Part shown: in pieces, positions 27,457-36,665 of the stretch | How positions within the stretch are numbered: the stretch's first letter is position 1 | Layout: each line of letters opens with the position of its first letter | Origin: Caulobacter sp. SL161 | Lineage (GTDB): Bacteria > Pseudomonadota > Alphaproteobacteria > Caulobacterales > Caulobacteraceae | Reading direction: 5' to 3' | Length of the DNA stretch: 64,000 bases | NCBI RefSeq assembly: GCF_026672375.1 | Contig: NZ_JAPPRA010000001.1 | Span: 496,001-560,000 of the forward strand | Position numbers and translations under genes: made by a program | The notes under the pieces: model-generated | The model's database searches: none | Told to the model about the DNA's origin: nothing | Seen by the model: only the letters and a program-made list of their open reading frames with translations

Positions 27457-28194
27457 TCAAGCGCCGCAGGACGGGCACTGAGGGTCGCGCCCGATCCGGA
27501 CGGTGCGGGTTTCACCGGCCAAACCATCGTAGATCAGCAAGCGCCCCGAAAGGGGCTCACCCGCGCCCGTGATCAGCTTCACCGCCTCCAAGGCCATCAT
27601 GGAGCCGATCACGCCGGCGAGCGCCCCGACCACGCCCACCAGGGCGCAGGTCTCCGCGTCGGGCGGGATGTCCGGCACCAGACATCGATAGCAGGGCTGG
27701 CCGTGGAACACGCCGACCTGTCCCGTCCAGCGCCCCAGAGCGCCACTGACGAGGGCCTTGCCCTGCGCAACGCAAGCATCGCTCACAGCAAATCGGGTCG
27801 CGAAATCGTCTGTGCCGTCCAGAACCAGGTCATACCCGGAAACCACCGCCTGGGCGTTGGAGGCGTCCAGCCATACCGGGTGGTTTTCGACGCTTGTGTT
27901 CGGATTGAGCGCGCGCAGGTGCTCGCTCGCGACCTCCACCTTGGGCCGGCCCACATCGGCTGTGGCGTAAAGCACCTGACGCTGCAGGTTCGACAGCGAG
28001 ACGATGTCCGGGTCGACCAGGCCGATTGTCCCAACCCCGGCGGCGGCCAGATACAGCGCGGCGGGCGCGCCGAGGCCGCCCGCCCCCACCATCAGAACCC
28101 GCGCGGCCTTCAGCTTCTGCTGGCCCGGGCCACCGACCTCGCGCAGCACCAGGTGGCGGGCGTAGCGCTCGACTTCGGCTTCCGAAAAACTCAT
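27457..28194 (-). CDS. MoeB/ThiF-type adenylyltransferase
   Basis: E1-like enzyme that adenylates the C-terminus of a ubiquitin-fold sulfur carrier (MoaD or ThiS). 245 aa from ATG 28194 with GGAGGG upstream; an upstream in-frame extension overlaps hslV antisense and is rejected. Rossmann loop [31 protein letters not shown], and a zinc site Cys168/Cys171 with Cys240/Cys243. No rhodanese domain. MoaD-type versus ThiS-type partner cannot be decided here. Divergent from hslV with only 41 bp between starts. Confidence 0.9.
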   Translation of the reverse strand: MSFSEAEVERYARHLVLREVGGPGQQKLKAARVLMVGAGGLGAPAALYLAAAGVGTIGLVDPDIVSLSNLQRQVLYATADVGRPKVEVASEHLRALNPNTSVENHPVWLDASNAQAVVSGYDLVLDGTDDFATRFAVSDACVAQGKALVSGALGRWTGQVGVFHGQPCYRCLVPDIPPDAETCALVGVVGALAGVIGSMMALEAVKLITGAGEPLSGRLLIYDGLAGETRTVRIGRDPQCPSCGA

Positions 28195-28235
28195 GGCGCT
28201 TGACCCTCCGCCCCGGCCTCGCCACATGCGAAGCC

Positions 28236-28802
28236 ATGCAAAGCAACAGCTCTTCCTTCCCCGACTGGCACGGCACGACCATTCTGGCGGTGCGCAAGAA
28301 CGGTTCGACCGTGATCGCCGGCGACGGACAGGTCTCCATGGGCCCAACCGTCGTCAAGGGCAACGCCCGCAAGGTGCGTCGCCTGGCCGGTGGCAAGGTG
28401 GTCGCGGGCTTCGCCGGCGCCACGGCCGACGCCTTCACGCTCATTGAGCGCTTGGAAGCTAAACTGGAACAGTATCCCGACCAGCTGGCCCGCGCCTGCG
28501 TGGACCTGGCCAAGGACTGGCGGACCGACCGCTACCTGCGCCGGCTGGAAGCCATGCTGCTGGTGGCCGACAAGACGGCCATCTACACCGTCACCGGCGT
28601 CGGCGATGTTCTGGAGCCTGGCGAGAGCCTTGGCGGCGGGGCGGTCGCGGCCATCGGCTCGGGCGGCAACTACGCCCTGGCGGCCGGCAAGGCCTTGATC
28701 GATCTGGACCTCTCGGCCGAGGACATCGCCCGCAAGGCGATGGGCATCGCCGCCGAGATTTGCGTCTACACAAACGGTAACCTGACGGTCGAAAGCCTTT
28801 AG
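28236..28802 (+). CDS. hslV: ATP-dependent protease peptidase subunit HslV
   Basis: Proteasome-like threonine peptidase that works with HslU. 188 aa. The mature N-terminal Thr is Thr14 ([12 protein letters not shown]), so a 13-residue propeptide ending in Gly must be removed, unlike E. coli HslV where only Met is lost. [11 protein letters not shown] and the [16 protein letters not shown] region are typical. The ATG has no good Shine-Dalgarno sequence. Possible heat-shock promoter elements lie within the 41-bp gap to the divergent gene. Confidence 0.95.
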   Translation: MQSNSSSFPDWHGTTILAVRKNGSTVIAGDGQVSMGPTVVKGNARKVRRLAGGKVVAGFAGATADAFTLIERLEAKLEQYPDQLARACVDLAKDWRTDRYLRRLEAMLLVADKTAIYTVTGVGDVLEPGESLGGGAVAAIGSGGNYALAAGKALIDLDLSAEDIARKAMGIAAEICVYTNGNLTVESL

Positions 28803-28830
28803 GCTTTACTCCCGCCGGGAGGACTTTCGC

Positions 28831-29673
28831 ATGTTCAAGATCATGCTGATCGCCGGGCTCGCCGCCGCTGGCTGGACGACGTCCGCATGGGCCGAGCCCG
28901 GTCCCGCCGCCCAGGTTGAAGCCGCCGAACGCGCTTTCGCGGCGGACGGCTTGGCGCTGGGAATCCGGGATTCGTTTCTCAAGCACATGGCTGATGACGC
29001 GATCATGTTCGCGCCAGGGCCGGTGAGCGCCAGAGCCCTCTACGAGAAGCGGCCCTCCAGCAAGACGCCGAAACTGGAGTGGTGGCCCCAGAGGATCGTC
29101 GCGGCCCGATCGGGCGATCTCGCGCTCTCGGTCGGCCCCTCCGAGATCAACGACAAGCGCGGCGGCTACTTCGCGACCATCTGGCGCAAGGCGCCGGACG
29201 GGCGGTGGAGATGGATCTATGATGGCGGAGCGGCCGCCGACGCCGCCAGCGCCCCAGGTCCGGATGCGCCGACCACGCTCGATCCCGTCGCCAAGTCCGG
29301 CGAGCACTCGGCGGCCCTCGCCTTCGACAAGGTCCGAGCGGCGGAGAGCGCCTTGGCCCAGGCGGCTGAAAGCGACGCGCCCGCCGCCTATCGACGCGCC
29401 CTGGCGGCAGACGCCTGGTTGCTGGGCCCGAAGGGAACCGAAGGCCTGACGCCCGCCGCCGTCGCCGAACGCACAAACGCGCGGCCCCAGCGCATGGTCC
29501 TCACTCTGCGTGGCGGCGGCGCCTCGAAGGCAGGCGACTTCGTCTGGACCCATGGCGAGGCCGGATGGGCCGACCACCAGGAAATCATCGAACACGCGCA
29601 CTATATGCATGTCTGGCAGAAGCGCCCCGAAGGGTGGCGCTTGATCTTCGAGGCCCTGATCAACGACCGATGA
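28831..29673 (+). CDS. exported NTF2/SnoaL-like protein between hslV and hslU
   Basis: 280 aa, starting after a GGGAGGAC ribosome site. Signal peptide ([15 protein letters not shown] ... AWAEP). The mature part appears as two NTF2-like (DUF4440/SnoaL) repeats: residues ~30-125, ending in [10 protein letters not shown], and ~150-280, ending in [12 protein letters not shown]. Both end with the typical W-x-I/L-x-D/E strand. No catalytic residues are obvious. Its stop overlaps the hslU start (ATGA), so it is cotranscribed with the protease subunits although it appears to act outside the cytoplasm. Confidence 0.8.
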   Translation: MFKIMLIAGLAAAGWTTSAWAEPGPAAQVEAAERAFAADGLALGIRDSFLKHMADDAIMFAPGPVSARALYEKRPSSKTPKLEWWPQRIVAARSGDLALSVGPSEINDKRGGYFATIWRKAPDGRWRWIYDGGAAADAASAPGPDAPTTLDPVAKSGEHSAALAFDKVRAAESALAQAAESDAPAAYRRALAADAWLLGPKGTEGLTPAAVAERTNARPQRMVLTLRGGGASKAGDFVWTHGEAGWADHQEIIEHAHYMHVWQKRPEGWRLIFEALINDR

Positions 29674-30962
29674 CTGAGTTTTCCCCCCGCGAGATCGTTT
29701 CCGAACTGGACCGCTACATCGTCGGCCACGCCGAGGCCAAGAAGGCTGTGGCGGTAGCCCTGCGCAACCGCTGGCGCCGCCGCCGCGTGCCCGTCGACCT
29801 GCGCGATGAGGTGACCCCGAAGAACATCCTGCTGATCGGTCCCACCGGCGTCGGCAAGACCGAGATCGCCCGTCGTCTGGCCAAGCTGGCCCAGGCGCCG
29901 TTCCTGAAGGTGGAAGCCACCAAGTTCACCGAGGTCGGCTATGTCGGCCGCGACGTCGACCAGATCGTCCGCGATCTCGTCGAAAGCGCCCTGGCCATGG
30001 TGCGCGACAAGCGCCGCGCCGCCGTGAAGGCCAAGGCCGAGGGCGCCGCCGAGGAGCGCATCCTCGACGCGCTGACCGGTCCGGGCTCGACCGCCGCCCG
30101 CGAGGCGTTCCGCCGAAAGCTGCGCGCCGGCGAGCTGGACGATAAGGAGGTCGAGCTGCAGCTGGCCGACACCGGCGGCCCCAGCTTCGACATTCCCGGC
30201 CAGCCGGGCGCTGCGGTGTTCAACCTGTCGGACATGATGAAGTCGCTGGGCGGCGGCCGCACCAAGACCCACAAGACCACCGTCTCGGGCGCCTGGGCGC
30301 CGCTGATCGCCGAAGAGAGCGACAAGCTGCTGGACCAGGAAGCCCTGACCCAGGAGGCGCTGGAGCTGGCCGAGAACCACGGCATCGTCTTTCTGGACGA
30401 GATCGACAAGGTCGCCAGCTCGTCTCAGCGCTCCGGCGCCGACGTCAGCCGCGAGGGCGTGCAGAGGGATCTTCTGCCGCTGATCGAGGGCACGACAGTC
30501 TCGACCAAGCACGGGCCGGTCAAAACCGACCACATCCTGTTCATCGCTTCGGGCGCTTTCCACGTCGCCAAACCGTCGGACCTCTTGCCCGAACTGCAGG
30601 GCCGCCTGCCGATCCGGGTGGAGCTGAAGGGCCTGTCGCGCGACGACATGCGCCGCATCCTCACCGAGCCGGAAGCCAATCTGATCCGCCAGCACCAGGC
30701 GCTGATGGCGACCGAAGAGGTCACGCTGGTCTTCACTGATGAGGCCATCGACGCCCTGGCCGACGCAGCGGTGGCCGTGAACGGCTCGGTCGAGAACATC
30801 GGCGCCCGCCGGTTGCAGACGGTCATGGAGAAGGTGGTCGAGGAGATCAGCTTCACCGCCGCCGATCGCGGCGGCGAAACGGTGACGATCGACGCGGCCT
30901 ATGTGCAGGAGCGGGTGGGCGCGCTAGCGGCGAACGCGGATCTGAGCCGGTTTATTCTGTAA
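29670..30962 (+). CDS. hslU: ATP-dependent protease ATPase subunit HslU
   Basis: AAA+ unfoldase that feeds substrates to HslV. 430 aa, with the ATG overlapping the preceding TGA. Walker [15 protein letters not shown] (Lys63), Walker B VFLDEIDK, the inserted I domain from about residue 110 to 235, sensor region [14 protein letters not shown], and the conserved C-terminal tail SRFIL that docks into HslV. An upstream in-frame extension through the NTF2-like gene is rejected. Confidence 0.96.
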   Translation: MTEFSPREIVSELDRYIVGHAEAKKAVAVALRNRWRRRRVPVDLRDEVTPKNILLIGPTGVGKTEIARRLAKLAQAPFLKVEATKFTEVGYVGRDVDQIVRDLVESALAMVRDKRRAAVKAKAEGAAEERILDALTGPGSTAAREAFRRKLRAGELDDKEVELQLADTGGPSFDIPGQPGAAVFNLSDMMKSLGGGRTKTHKTTVSGAWAPLIAEESDKLLDQEALTQEALELAENHGIVFLDEIDKVASSSQRSGADVSREGVQRDLLPLIEGTTVSTKHGPVKTDHILFIASGAFHVAKPSDLLPELQGRLPIRVELKGLSRDDMRRILTEPEANLIRQHQALMATEEVTLVFTDEAIDALADAAVAVNGSVENIGARRLQTVMEKVVEEISFTAADRGGETVTIDAAYVQERVGALAANADLSRFIL

Positions 30963-30966
30963 CCCC

Positions 30967-31083
30967 AAAATCCTCCCCCTCGCGGGGGAGGTGGTCGCAA
31001 AGCGACCGGAGGGGGAAGTTCTGCTGAGCTTGCGACTTCCCTCTCCGTCGGCTTCGCCGACACCTCTCCCTTGGGGAGAGGGT
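30967..31083. repeat. palindromic intergenic repeat, copy 3
   Basis: aaaatcctccccctcgcgggggagg, then ggtcgcaaagcgacc and ggagggggaag, followed by the inverted half cttccctctccgtcggcttcgccgac and acctctcccttggggagagg. It fills the gap between the convergent hslU and Ada-like genes and may serve as their transcription terminator. Confidence 0.8.
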
Positions 31084-31086
31084 TCA

Positions 31087-31989
31087 TCACCTCGCCGCCG
31101 CCACCGCCTCCATCCCCAGGATCGCCGCCTTGCGGGCGAGACCCCAGTGATAGCCGGTCAGCCGGCCATCCTTGGCGATGGCGCGGTGACAGGGGATCAG
31201 CAGCGAGATGGGATTGGCCCCGATGGCGCCGCCCGTCGCCTGGAACGCCTTGGGCTTGCCCGCCCAAGCCGCGACCTGTCCGTAGGTGGCCGTCTCGCCG
31301 GTCGGTATCCGTAAAAGCGCTTTCCAGACCTGGACGTGAAACGGCGAGCCGATCAGGACAACCGGCAAAGGCCCCTCGCCGCCGGCGAAGGCGTGCAGGG
31401 CCGTGGCCTGAGCCGAAAGGTCGTCGCGGCTCCAGTCAGCGGCCGGGAAGCGACGATGCATGTCGGCGAAGCTGGCCTCGTCATCGCCATCGGAAAACGC
31501 CAGGCCCGCCAGACCTCGCTCGGCAATTACGAAAAGTCCTCTGCCGAACGGCGTCGGCGCCCAGCCCCAGCGCAGCCGCATGCCCGCACCGCGCCGACGC
31601 ACCTCGCCCGGGGTCGCCGCCTCCTGGGCGATGAACAGGTCGTGCAGGCGCGAGGGTCCGGAGAGTCCCGCGTCGAAGGCGGCGTCCAGCACTGTGCCGC
31701 CAGCCTCGAGCGAGCGTCGCGCCTCGGCGTGGGCGATGGCCGAGACGAAGGTCTTGGGGCTCACCCCCGCCCAACGCGTGAAAATGCGTTGGAAGTGGAA
31801 GGGCGATAAGCCGACGGCTTGGGCGGCGTCGTCCAGCGACGGATGGTCCGACCATCGCTCGGCCAGCCAGTCCAGCGCCTTGGCCATGCGGTGATAGTCG
31901 ACCGAGCGCTCGGCCAAGCGGGCCAGCTCCTGGCGCGCGGCCTCGGAAATGGCGTCGGAAAGGGGGGATGCGTCGTAAGCCATGGTCAT
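31087..31989 (-). CDS. Ada-like AraC/methylated-DNA-cysteine methyltransferase fusion
   Basis: 300 aa. Residues ~35-135 are an AraC-type helix-turn-helix domain (DAAQAVGLSPFHFQRIFTRW). Residues ~140-300 are an O6-alkylguanine transferase with acceptor Cys267 in IPCHR and the TYGQVAAWAG DNA-binding segment. The N-terminal zinc domain of E. coli Ada, which accepts methyl from phosphotriesters, is missing, so it cannot be activated in the same way. Either of two adjacent ATGs (31989 or 31983) may initiate. Confidence 0.9.
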   Translation of the reverse strand: MTMAYDASPLSDAISEAARQELARLAERSVDYHRMAKALDWLAERWSDHPSLDDAAQAVGLSPFHFQRIFTRWAGVSPKTFVSAIAHAEARRSLEAGGTVLDAAFDAGLSGPSRLHDLFIAQEAATPGEVRRRGAGMRLRWGWAPTPFGRGLFVIAERGLAGLAFSDGDDEASFADMHRRFPAADWSRDDLSAQATALHAFAGGEGPLPVVLIGSPFHVQVWKALLRIPTGETATYGQVAAWAGKPKAFQATGGAIGANPISLLIPCHRAIAKDGRLTGYHWGLARKAAILGMEAVAAAR

Positions 31990-32035
31990 AGGCTAGGCCC
32001 ACGGCCCGCAGCCGTCCGCCCGGTTCTTGCGCTGA

Positions 32036-32512
32036 TCACGACCAGCGCTCGTTGCGGGCCGATCGGATCGCGTCCTGCAGCGCATTGCCGAACTCAAGTC
32101 GCTGATCCGGCCCCAGCGCTCGCGCCAGGGTCATCCGCTTGCGATGAATCATCAGCCGAATCCGGACCTCGTGCTCGCCCGGCTGCTCCACACCGACCCG
32201 CGTAAAGGCTGTCGGCGAGGTCCAGACCATGCGTGCGCCCTTTTCGTCCTCGCGGCTGACGGTCACGGCCTCGGCGGTGACCTGGATACGCTCGACCCGC
32301 CGAGCGGCCCGCGCGCTGGCGCGCAAGGCGAGCCACAGCGCCAGGACGTCGAGGCCCAGAAACGGCAGCACCGGCGGCGCGTCGATCACGATCAGAAAGA
32401 TAGCGACCAGCACATTGAACGCCATGACCACGGCCAGAAGCACCGCGCCGCCCTGCGGGCTGAGCGAACGGTGGGGGGCGATCACCCGGTCCATGTAGAT
32501 CGGCTTGGCCAT
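32036..32512 (-). CDS. DUF2244 integral membrane protein
   Basis: 158 aa. Short N-terminus with APHRSLSPQG, then two closely spaced hydrophobic helices (about residues 22-62), then a ~90-residue cytoplasmic part with SREDEKGARMVWTSP and a basic HRKRMTLARAL segment. This arrangement matches DUF2244, a family often adjacent to nth in alphaproteobacteria as here (divergent, 63 bp apart). Function unknown. Confidence 0.82.
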   Translation of the reverse strand: MAKPIYMDRVIAPHRSLSPQGGAVLLAVVMAFNVLVAIFLIVIDAPPVLPFLGLDVLALWLALRASARAARRVERIQVTAEAVTVSREDEKGARMVWTSPTAFTRVGVEQPGEHEVRIRLMIHRKRMTLARALGPDQRLEFGNALQDAIRSARNERWS

Positions 32513-32575
32513 GGCGCGAATTTAGGGGTCAGCCGCGCTCTTGGCGAGCGGAGTCCCCCACGGCATGGTCGCCCC

Positions 32576-33301
32576 ATGGTCAAGACTCCCCGCAAAGCCG
32601 CTTCGGTCAGCAAGACGCCGGTCCGCAAGGCCGCCAAGAAGCCCGTCAAACGCCTCTCCCCGGCCCAGCGTGAGCGTGTCGCGGTTCTGTTCGACCGGTT
32701 CGAGGGTCTGGACCTGCACCCCAAGACCGAGCTGAACTATTCCAACCCGTACGAACTGGTCACGGCCGTCGCCCTGTCGGCCCAGGCCACCGACGTCCAG
32801 GTCAACAAGGCCACCGGCCCGCTGTTTCAGGTCGCGAACAGCGCCGAGGCGATGCTGGCGCTCGGGGAAGAGGGGCTGATCAAGTACATCGCCTCGATCG
32901 GCCTGTTCCGCAGCAAGGCCAAGAACGTGATCGCCGCCGCCCGGATCATCATGGATAAGCATGGCGGCCAGGTTCCGCTGAACCGCGAGGATCTCGAGGC
33001 TCTCCCCGGCGTTGGCCGCAAGACCGCCAGTGTGGTGCTGAACGAACTGGACATCGAACCCGCCATCGCCGTCGACACCCACGTCTTCCGGGTCTCGCAT
33101 CGTCTCAAGCTGTCGGCCGGCAAGACCCCGGATGCGGTGGAGCAAGACCTTATGCGGGTTGTCCCCCCACCCTACCAGACCCGCGCGCACCACTGGCTGA
33201 TCTTGCACGGCCGCTATGTCTGCGTGGCGAGGAAGCCCAAGTGCGAGATTTGCAAGATCAGCGACCTGTGCCCGTCGCGGGAGCTGTTCCTGGGGGCGTG
33301 A
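32576..33301 (+). CDS. nth: endonuclease III
   Basis: DNA glycosylase/AP lyase for oxidised pyrimidines. 241 aa from ATG 32576; no good ribosome site, but upstream codons have no family similarity. A Lys/Ala-rich tail of about 27 residues precedes the usual domain. The helix-hairpin-helix LPGVGRKTAS carries catalytic Lys149, Asp167 lies in AVDTHVFR, and the [4Fe-4S] ligands are Cys216, 223, 226 and 232 with C-x6-C-x2-C-x5-C spacing. Confidence 0.96.
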   Translation: MVKTPRKAASVSKTPVRKAAKKPVKRLSPAQRERVAVLFDRFEGLDLHPKTELNYSNPYELVTAVALSAQATDVQVNKATGPLFQVANSAEAMLALGEEGLIKYIASIGLFRSKAKNVIAAARIIMDKHGGQVPLNREDLEALPGVGRKTASVVLNELDIEPAIAVDTHVFRVSHRLKLSAGKTPDAVEQDLMRVVPPPYQTRAHHWLILHGRYVCVARKPKCEICKISDLCPSRELFLGA

Positions 33302-33302
33302 C

Positions 33303-33414
33303 TTGCCCCCTCCGCGCCTCCGGCGCTCCTCCCCCGGAGGGGGAAGAAGGATGGCGGGGCCTTCTGTCCCCTTTGGGGGCGGCCGACTTCGCAAAGCGAA
33401 GTCAGGTGGGAGCC
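33303..33414. repeat. palindromic intergenic repeat, degraded copy 4
   Basis: Gccccctccgc, cctcccccggagggggaag, then gacttcgcaaagcgaagtc and aggtgggag. The element keeps the stem sequences of the other copies but in a rearranged, less symmetrical form. It fills the gap between convergent nth and the ATP-grasp gene. Confidence 0.65.
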
Positions 33415-33421
33415 TGCTGAG

Positions 33422-34291
33422 CTAGCCGATCGCCCGCAACACCGCCGCCGCGAAGGCCGCGCCCTGGTCATGGGCGTGCTCCAGGAAAAGGTCAGGCTCG
33501 ATGACCTCCAGCTCCATCAGCTGGGGCGTGTGGTCGAGGCCCCGGATCAAATCAACGCGGGCATAGGTCAGGGGCGGTCCGGCGGCTTCCAGCACCATGG
33601 CGGCAGCGCGCAGGGCTTCGGGCTCGGGCGCGACCTCGCTGACCCGGCCGCCGAACTGCGGCTGGACGCGGAAATCGCCATCGACGGCGACCTTGGTCAC
33701 CGCATGGCTAAACTGGCCGTCGAAGAAGAACAGCGAAAGCTCCCCCTCCTCGCCCACCGCCGGCAGGAAGGGCTGGATGAGCGCCGGGCCGGTCGGACCG
33801 CCGTCCAGCGAACCGCGACGCTTGACCCGGATGGTCTCGTGCGAGCCGGCCGAGACCTGCGGCTTGACCACCACCTCGTCGACCCCGAAGGCGTCGAACG
33901 CAGCCTCGAGCGCCTCGGGCGTCAGACGGTCGCGAGCCTGGGTCGGCACGACGGGCGCGCCCTTTCCCGCCAGCTCGACCAGATAGGTCTTGGTCGAATT
34001 CCAGCGCAGCACCGAGGGCGGATTCACCATGCGCACCCCGCTCGCCTCGAAGGCGTCGAGCTGCGCGAACCAGTCCGCCTGCCGGGCGTGGTAGCCCCAG
34101 GCCAGGGACGGCATGACCAAGCGCGCCTGGCCTGGCGCGACAGGATCGGTCCATGGCTGAGCCTCGACGGTCAGGCCGTGGGCGTGCAGTGGCGCCGCCA
34201 GGCGCTCGAACAGGGTCAACCAGCTGTCGCCATAGCGATGCTCATCGCGAGCCGGGACCAGGAGCAGGACATCGACCATCGGTTTACCCAT
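33422..34291 (-). CDS. ATP-grasp family protein (glutathione-synthase-like)
   Basis: 289 aa from ATG 34291 (another ATG at 34279). N-terminal strand VDVLLLVPARDEHRYGDSW, a central NPPSVLRWNSTKTYLVELAGKG region, nucleotide-binding Lys in EVVVKPQVSAGSHET, and the metal-binding end YARVDLIRG ... LMELEVIEPDLFLE. These follow the RimK/GshB ATP-grasp plan of carboxylate-amine ligation. No substrate can be assigned. Gene stands alone between convergent nth and divergent kinase. Confidence 0.8.
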   Translation of the reverse strand: MGKPMVDVLLLVPARDEHRYGDSWLTLFERLAAPLHAHGLTVEAQPWTDPVAPGQARLVMPSLAWGYHARQADWFAQLDAFEASGVRMVNPPSVLRWNSTKTYLVELAGKGAPVVPTQARDRLTPEALEAAFDAFGVDEVVVKPQVSAGSHETIRVKRRGSLDGGPTGPALIQPFLPAVGEEGELSLFFFDGQFSHAVTKVAVDGDFRVQPQFGGRVSEVAPEPEALRAAAMVLEAAGPPLTYARVDLIRGLDHTPQLMELEVIEPDLFLEHAHDQGAAFAAAVLRAIG

Positions 34292-34341
34292 GCTTGCTAG
34301 AACAGCGCAGCTAGGATGTCGCAGGACTTTGGGCAACCCTC

Positions 34342-34397
34342 GCGTTGCCACGGCCGACTACATCCTTTAATCGCAACGCTGCTTGGACCTTCGGTCC
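34342..34397 (+). promoter_or_regulatory. inverted repeats in the leader of the kinase-his operon
   Basis: GCGTTGC (34342-34348) pairs with GCAACGC (34373-34379). A second short hairpin GGACC-TTC-GGTCC follows (34385-34397), then a T-rich stretch before the kinase ATG at 34424. It could be a weak attenuator. No run of His codons is present, so it is not a classic his leader. Confidence 0.3.
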
Positions 34398-34423
34398 TGT
34401 TCTTTCAAAGGTTTTTCCGTCCC

Positions 34424-35413
34424 ATGACCGCGCTCTACGACGTCGCCGCCATCGGCAACGCCATCGTCGACGTCATCGCCCAGTGCGACGACGCCTTCCT
34501 CGAGCGCGAGGGCCTGGTGAAGGGCTCGATGGCCCTGATCGATCCGGCGCGCGCCGCCAGCCTGTACGACGTGATGTCGGCGGCGATCGAAGCCTCGGGC
34601 GGCAGCGCCGCCAACACCGTGGCCGGCGTCGCCAGCTTCGGCGGCAAGGCCGCGTTCCTGGGCAAGGTCGCCGACGACCAGCTGGGCCGCGTGTTCCGCC
34701 ACGACATGAACGCGATCGGCTGCGTCTTCACGACCCCGCCGCTCGCGGAAGGCCCGGCGACAGCGCAGAGCCTGATCAACGTCACCCCCGACGCCCAGCG
34801 CACCATGTCGACCTATCTGGGCGCGTGCGTGGAGCTGAACCCCGCCGACGTCGACCCGGACATCATCGAGGCCGCGCAGATCTCGTATCTGGAAGGCTAT
34901 CTCTTCGATCCGCCCGAAGCGCGCCGCGCCTTCGCCAAGGCCGCCGCCCTCGCACACGGCTCGGGCCGCAAGATCGCCCTGACCCTGTCCGACAGCTTCG
35001 TCGTCGATCGCCACCGCGGCGCCCTGCTGGGCTTTGTCGAAACCCAGTGCGACATCGTCTTCGCCAACGCCGCAGAGGTCTGCGCCCTGTTCGAGACCGA
35101 CGATTTCGACGCGGCGGTGAAGGCCCTGGCCGAACGCTGCGAGATCGCCGCCGTGACCCGCAGCGAAAAAGGCTCGGTGGTCGCGGCAAACGGGCAGTTG
35201 CACGAAATCTCGGCCTATCCCGTGGAAAAAGTCGTGGACACGACCGGCGCAGGCGACCAATACGCGGCGGGTTTCCTCTTTGGCCTTTCCCACGGCCGCC
35301 CGCTGCCTATCTGTGGCCAGCTGGGCAGCCTGGCGGCCGCCGAGGTGATCGACCACTACGGTCCGCGTCCGCAGGTCTCCCTGCGCGAGCTGGCTGAAAA
35401 GAACGGACTTTAG
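34424..35413 (+). CDS. PfkB-family sugar/nucleoside kinase (adenosine kinase-like)
   Basis: 329 aa. Ribokinase fold: N-terminal [15 protein letters not shown], glycine-rich [24 protein letters not shown], and the C-terminal PfkB signature [18 protein letters not shown] with the catalytic Asp. Adenosine or a related nucleoside is the likely substrate by resemblance to alphaproteobacterial adenosine kinases, but this is not certain. It ends 7 bp before hisB. AMP/AICAR chemistry connects purine and histidine metabolism, making cotranscription plausible. Confidence 0.87.
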   Translation: MTALYDVAAIGNAIVDVIAQCDDAFLEREGLVKGSMALIDPARAASLYDVMSAAIEASGGSAANTVAGVASFGGKAAFLGKVADDQLGRVFRHDMNAIGCVFTTPPLAEGPATAQSLINVTPDAQRTMSTYLGACVELNPADVDPDIIEAAQISYLEGYLFDPPEARRAFAKAAALAHGSGRKIALTLSDSFVVDRHRGALLGFVETQCDIVFANAAEVCALFETDDFDAAVKALAERCEIAAVTRSEKGSVVAANGQLHEISAYPVEKVVDTTGAGDQYAAGFLFGLSHGRPLPICGQLGSLAAAEVIDHYGPRPQVSLRELAEKNGL

Positions 35414-35420
35414 AGCTCAA

Positions 35421-36011
35421 ATGGCCCGCACCGCTGAAGTGGTCCGCGAGACGAAGGAGACCCAGATCCGGGTCTGGATCGATCTCGACGGGACCGGCGT
35501 CTCGACGATCTCCACCGGCATTGGTTTCTATGACCATATGCTGGAGAGCTTCGCGCGCCATGGCGGCTTCGACCTGAAGGTCGAGACCAAGGGCGACCTG
35601 CATATCGACATGCACCACACGGTCGAGGACACCGGCATCGTGCTGGGCCAGGCGATCCACAAGGCGCTGGACGGCTTCAAGGGCATCCGCCGCTTCGGCT
35701 CGGCCTATATCCCGATGGACGAGACCCTGACCCGTTGCGCCATCGACCTCTCCAACCGGCCGTATCTGATCTGGAAGGTCGAGTTCAAGCGCCCCAAGGT
35801 CGGGGAGATGGACACCGAGCTCTTCAAGGAGTTCCACCACGCGTTCGCCATGAACAGCGGGGCGTGCGTGCATCTGGAGACCCTGTACGGCGACAACACC
35901 CACCACGTCGCCGAAAGCGGCTTCAAGGCCCTGGCCCGGGCGCTGCGTCAGGCGGTCGAGATCGACCCCAAGACCGGCGGTCAGGCGCCGTCCACCAAGG
36001 GCGTGCTGTAG
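35421..36011 (+). CDS. hisB: imidazoleglycerol-phosphate dehydratase
   Basis: Manganese enzyme of histidine synthesis. 196 aa, monofunctional without the phosphatase half found in E. coli HisB. Metal-binding histidine clusters are [31 protein letters not shown] and [17 protein letters not shown]. First his gene of hisBHAFE here; hisG, hisD, hisC and hisI are not in this window. Confidence 0.97.
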   Translation: MARTAEVVRETKETQIRVWIDLDGTGVSTISTGIGFYDHMLESFARHGGFDLKVETKGDLHIDMHHTVEDTGIVLGQAIHKALDGFKGIRRFGSAYIPMDETLTRCAIDLSNRPYLIWKVEFKRPKVGEMDTELFKEFHHAFAMNSGACVHLETLYGDNTHHVAESGFKALARALRQAVEIDPKTGGQAPSTKGVL

Positions 36012-36023
36012 GAACCTGATTTC

Positions 36024-36665
36024 ATGCAGACCGTCGCCCTGATCGATTACGGGTCGGGCAACCTGCGTTCGGCCGAGAAGGCCCTGCGCGAGGCGGCCCG
36101 CCGTCGCGCGCTCGACGCCGACATCGTTGTCACCGCTGACCCCGACCTTGTCGCCAAGGCCGATCGCGTCTTCCTGCCCGGCGTCGGGGCCTTCGCCTCC
36201 TGCCGCGCGGGCCTGGACGCCACCGGCGTCTATGAAGCGATGAACCAGGCCGTCCACGGCCGGGGTGTTCCGTTCATGGGCATCTGCGTCGGCCACCAGC
36301 TCCTGGCCACCGAGGGGCTGGAGTTCGGCGTCACCCCAGGCCTGAACTGGATTCAGGGCCAGGTGAAGAAGCTCGAGCCCAGCGATCCGACGCTGACCAT
36401 CCCGCACATGGGCTGGAACGCGATCAGCCTCGTGCGTCCTCATGCCCTGTTCGCGGGCATCGACGACGGCGCCCACATGTATTTCGCCAACTCGTTCGCC
36501 CTGACCCCTTCCCATGTGGAAGATGTCGTCGCCACCGCCGACCACGGCGGGCCGTTCACGGCCGCTGTGGCCAAGGACAATGTCGCGGGCGTACAGTTCC
36601 ACCCTGAAAAATCACAAGCATCAGGGCTCGCCCTGCTCGCCAACTTCCTGGAATGGCGCCCATGA
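36024..36665 (+). CDS. hisH: imidazole glycerol phosphate synthase, glutaminase subunit
   Basis: Releases ammonia from glutamine and channels it to HisF. 213 aa. N-terminal ALIDYGSGNLRS, class I amidotransferase nucleophile Cys88 in GICVGHQLL, and the His/Glu pair in VQFHPEKSQ near the C-terminus. Stop overlaps the hisA start by an ATGA junction, implying coupled translation. Confidence 0.97.
   Translation: MQTVALIDYGSGNLRSAEKALREAARRRALDADIVVTADPDLVAKADRVFLPGVGAFASCRAGLDATGVYEAMNQAVHGRGVPFMGICVGHQLLATEGLEFGVTPGLNWIQGQVKKLEPSDPTLTIPHMGWNAISLVRPHALFAGIDDGAHMYFANSFALTPSHVEDVVATADHGGPFTAAVAKDNVAGVQFHPEKSQASGLALLANFLEWRP

Noticed and set aside
34316-34423. N-terminal extension of the PfkB kinase from ATG 34316
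   Set aside because: The added 36 residues have no family similarity and cover the leader inverted repeats; ATG 34424 gives the canonical kinase N-terminus.
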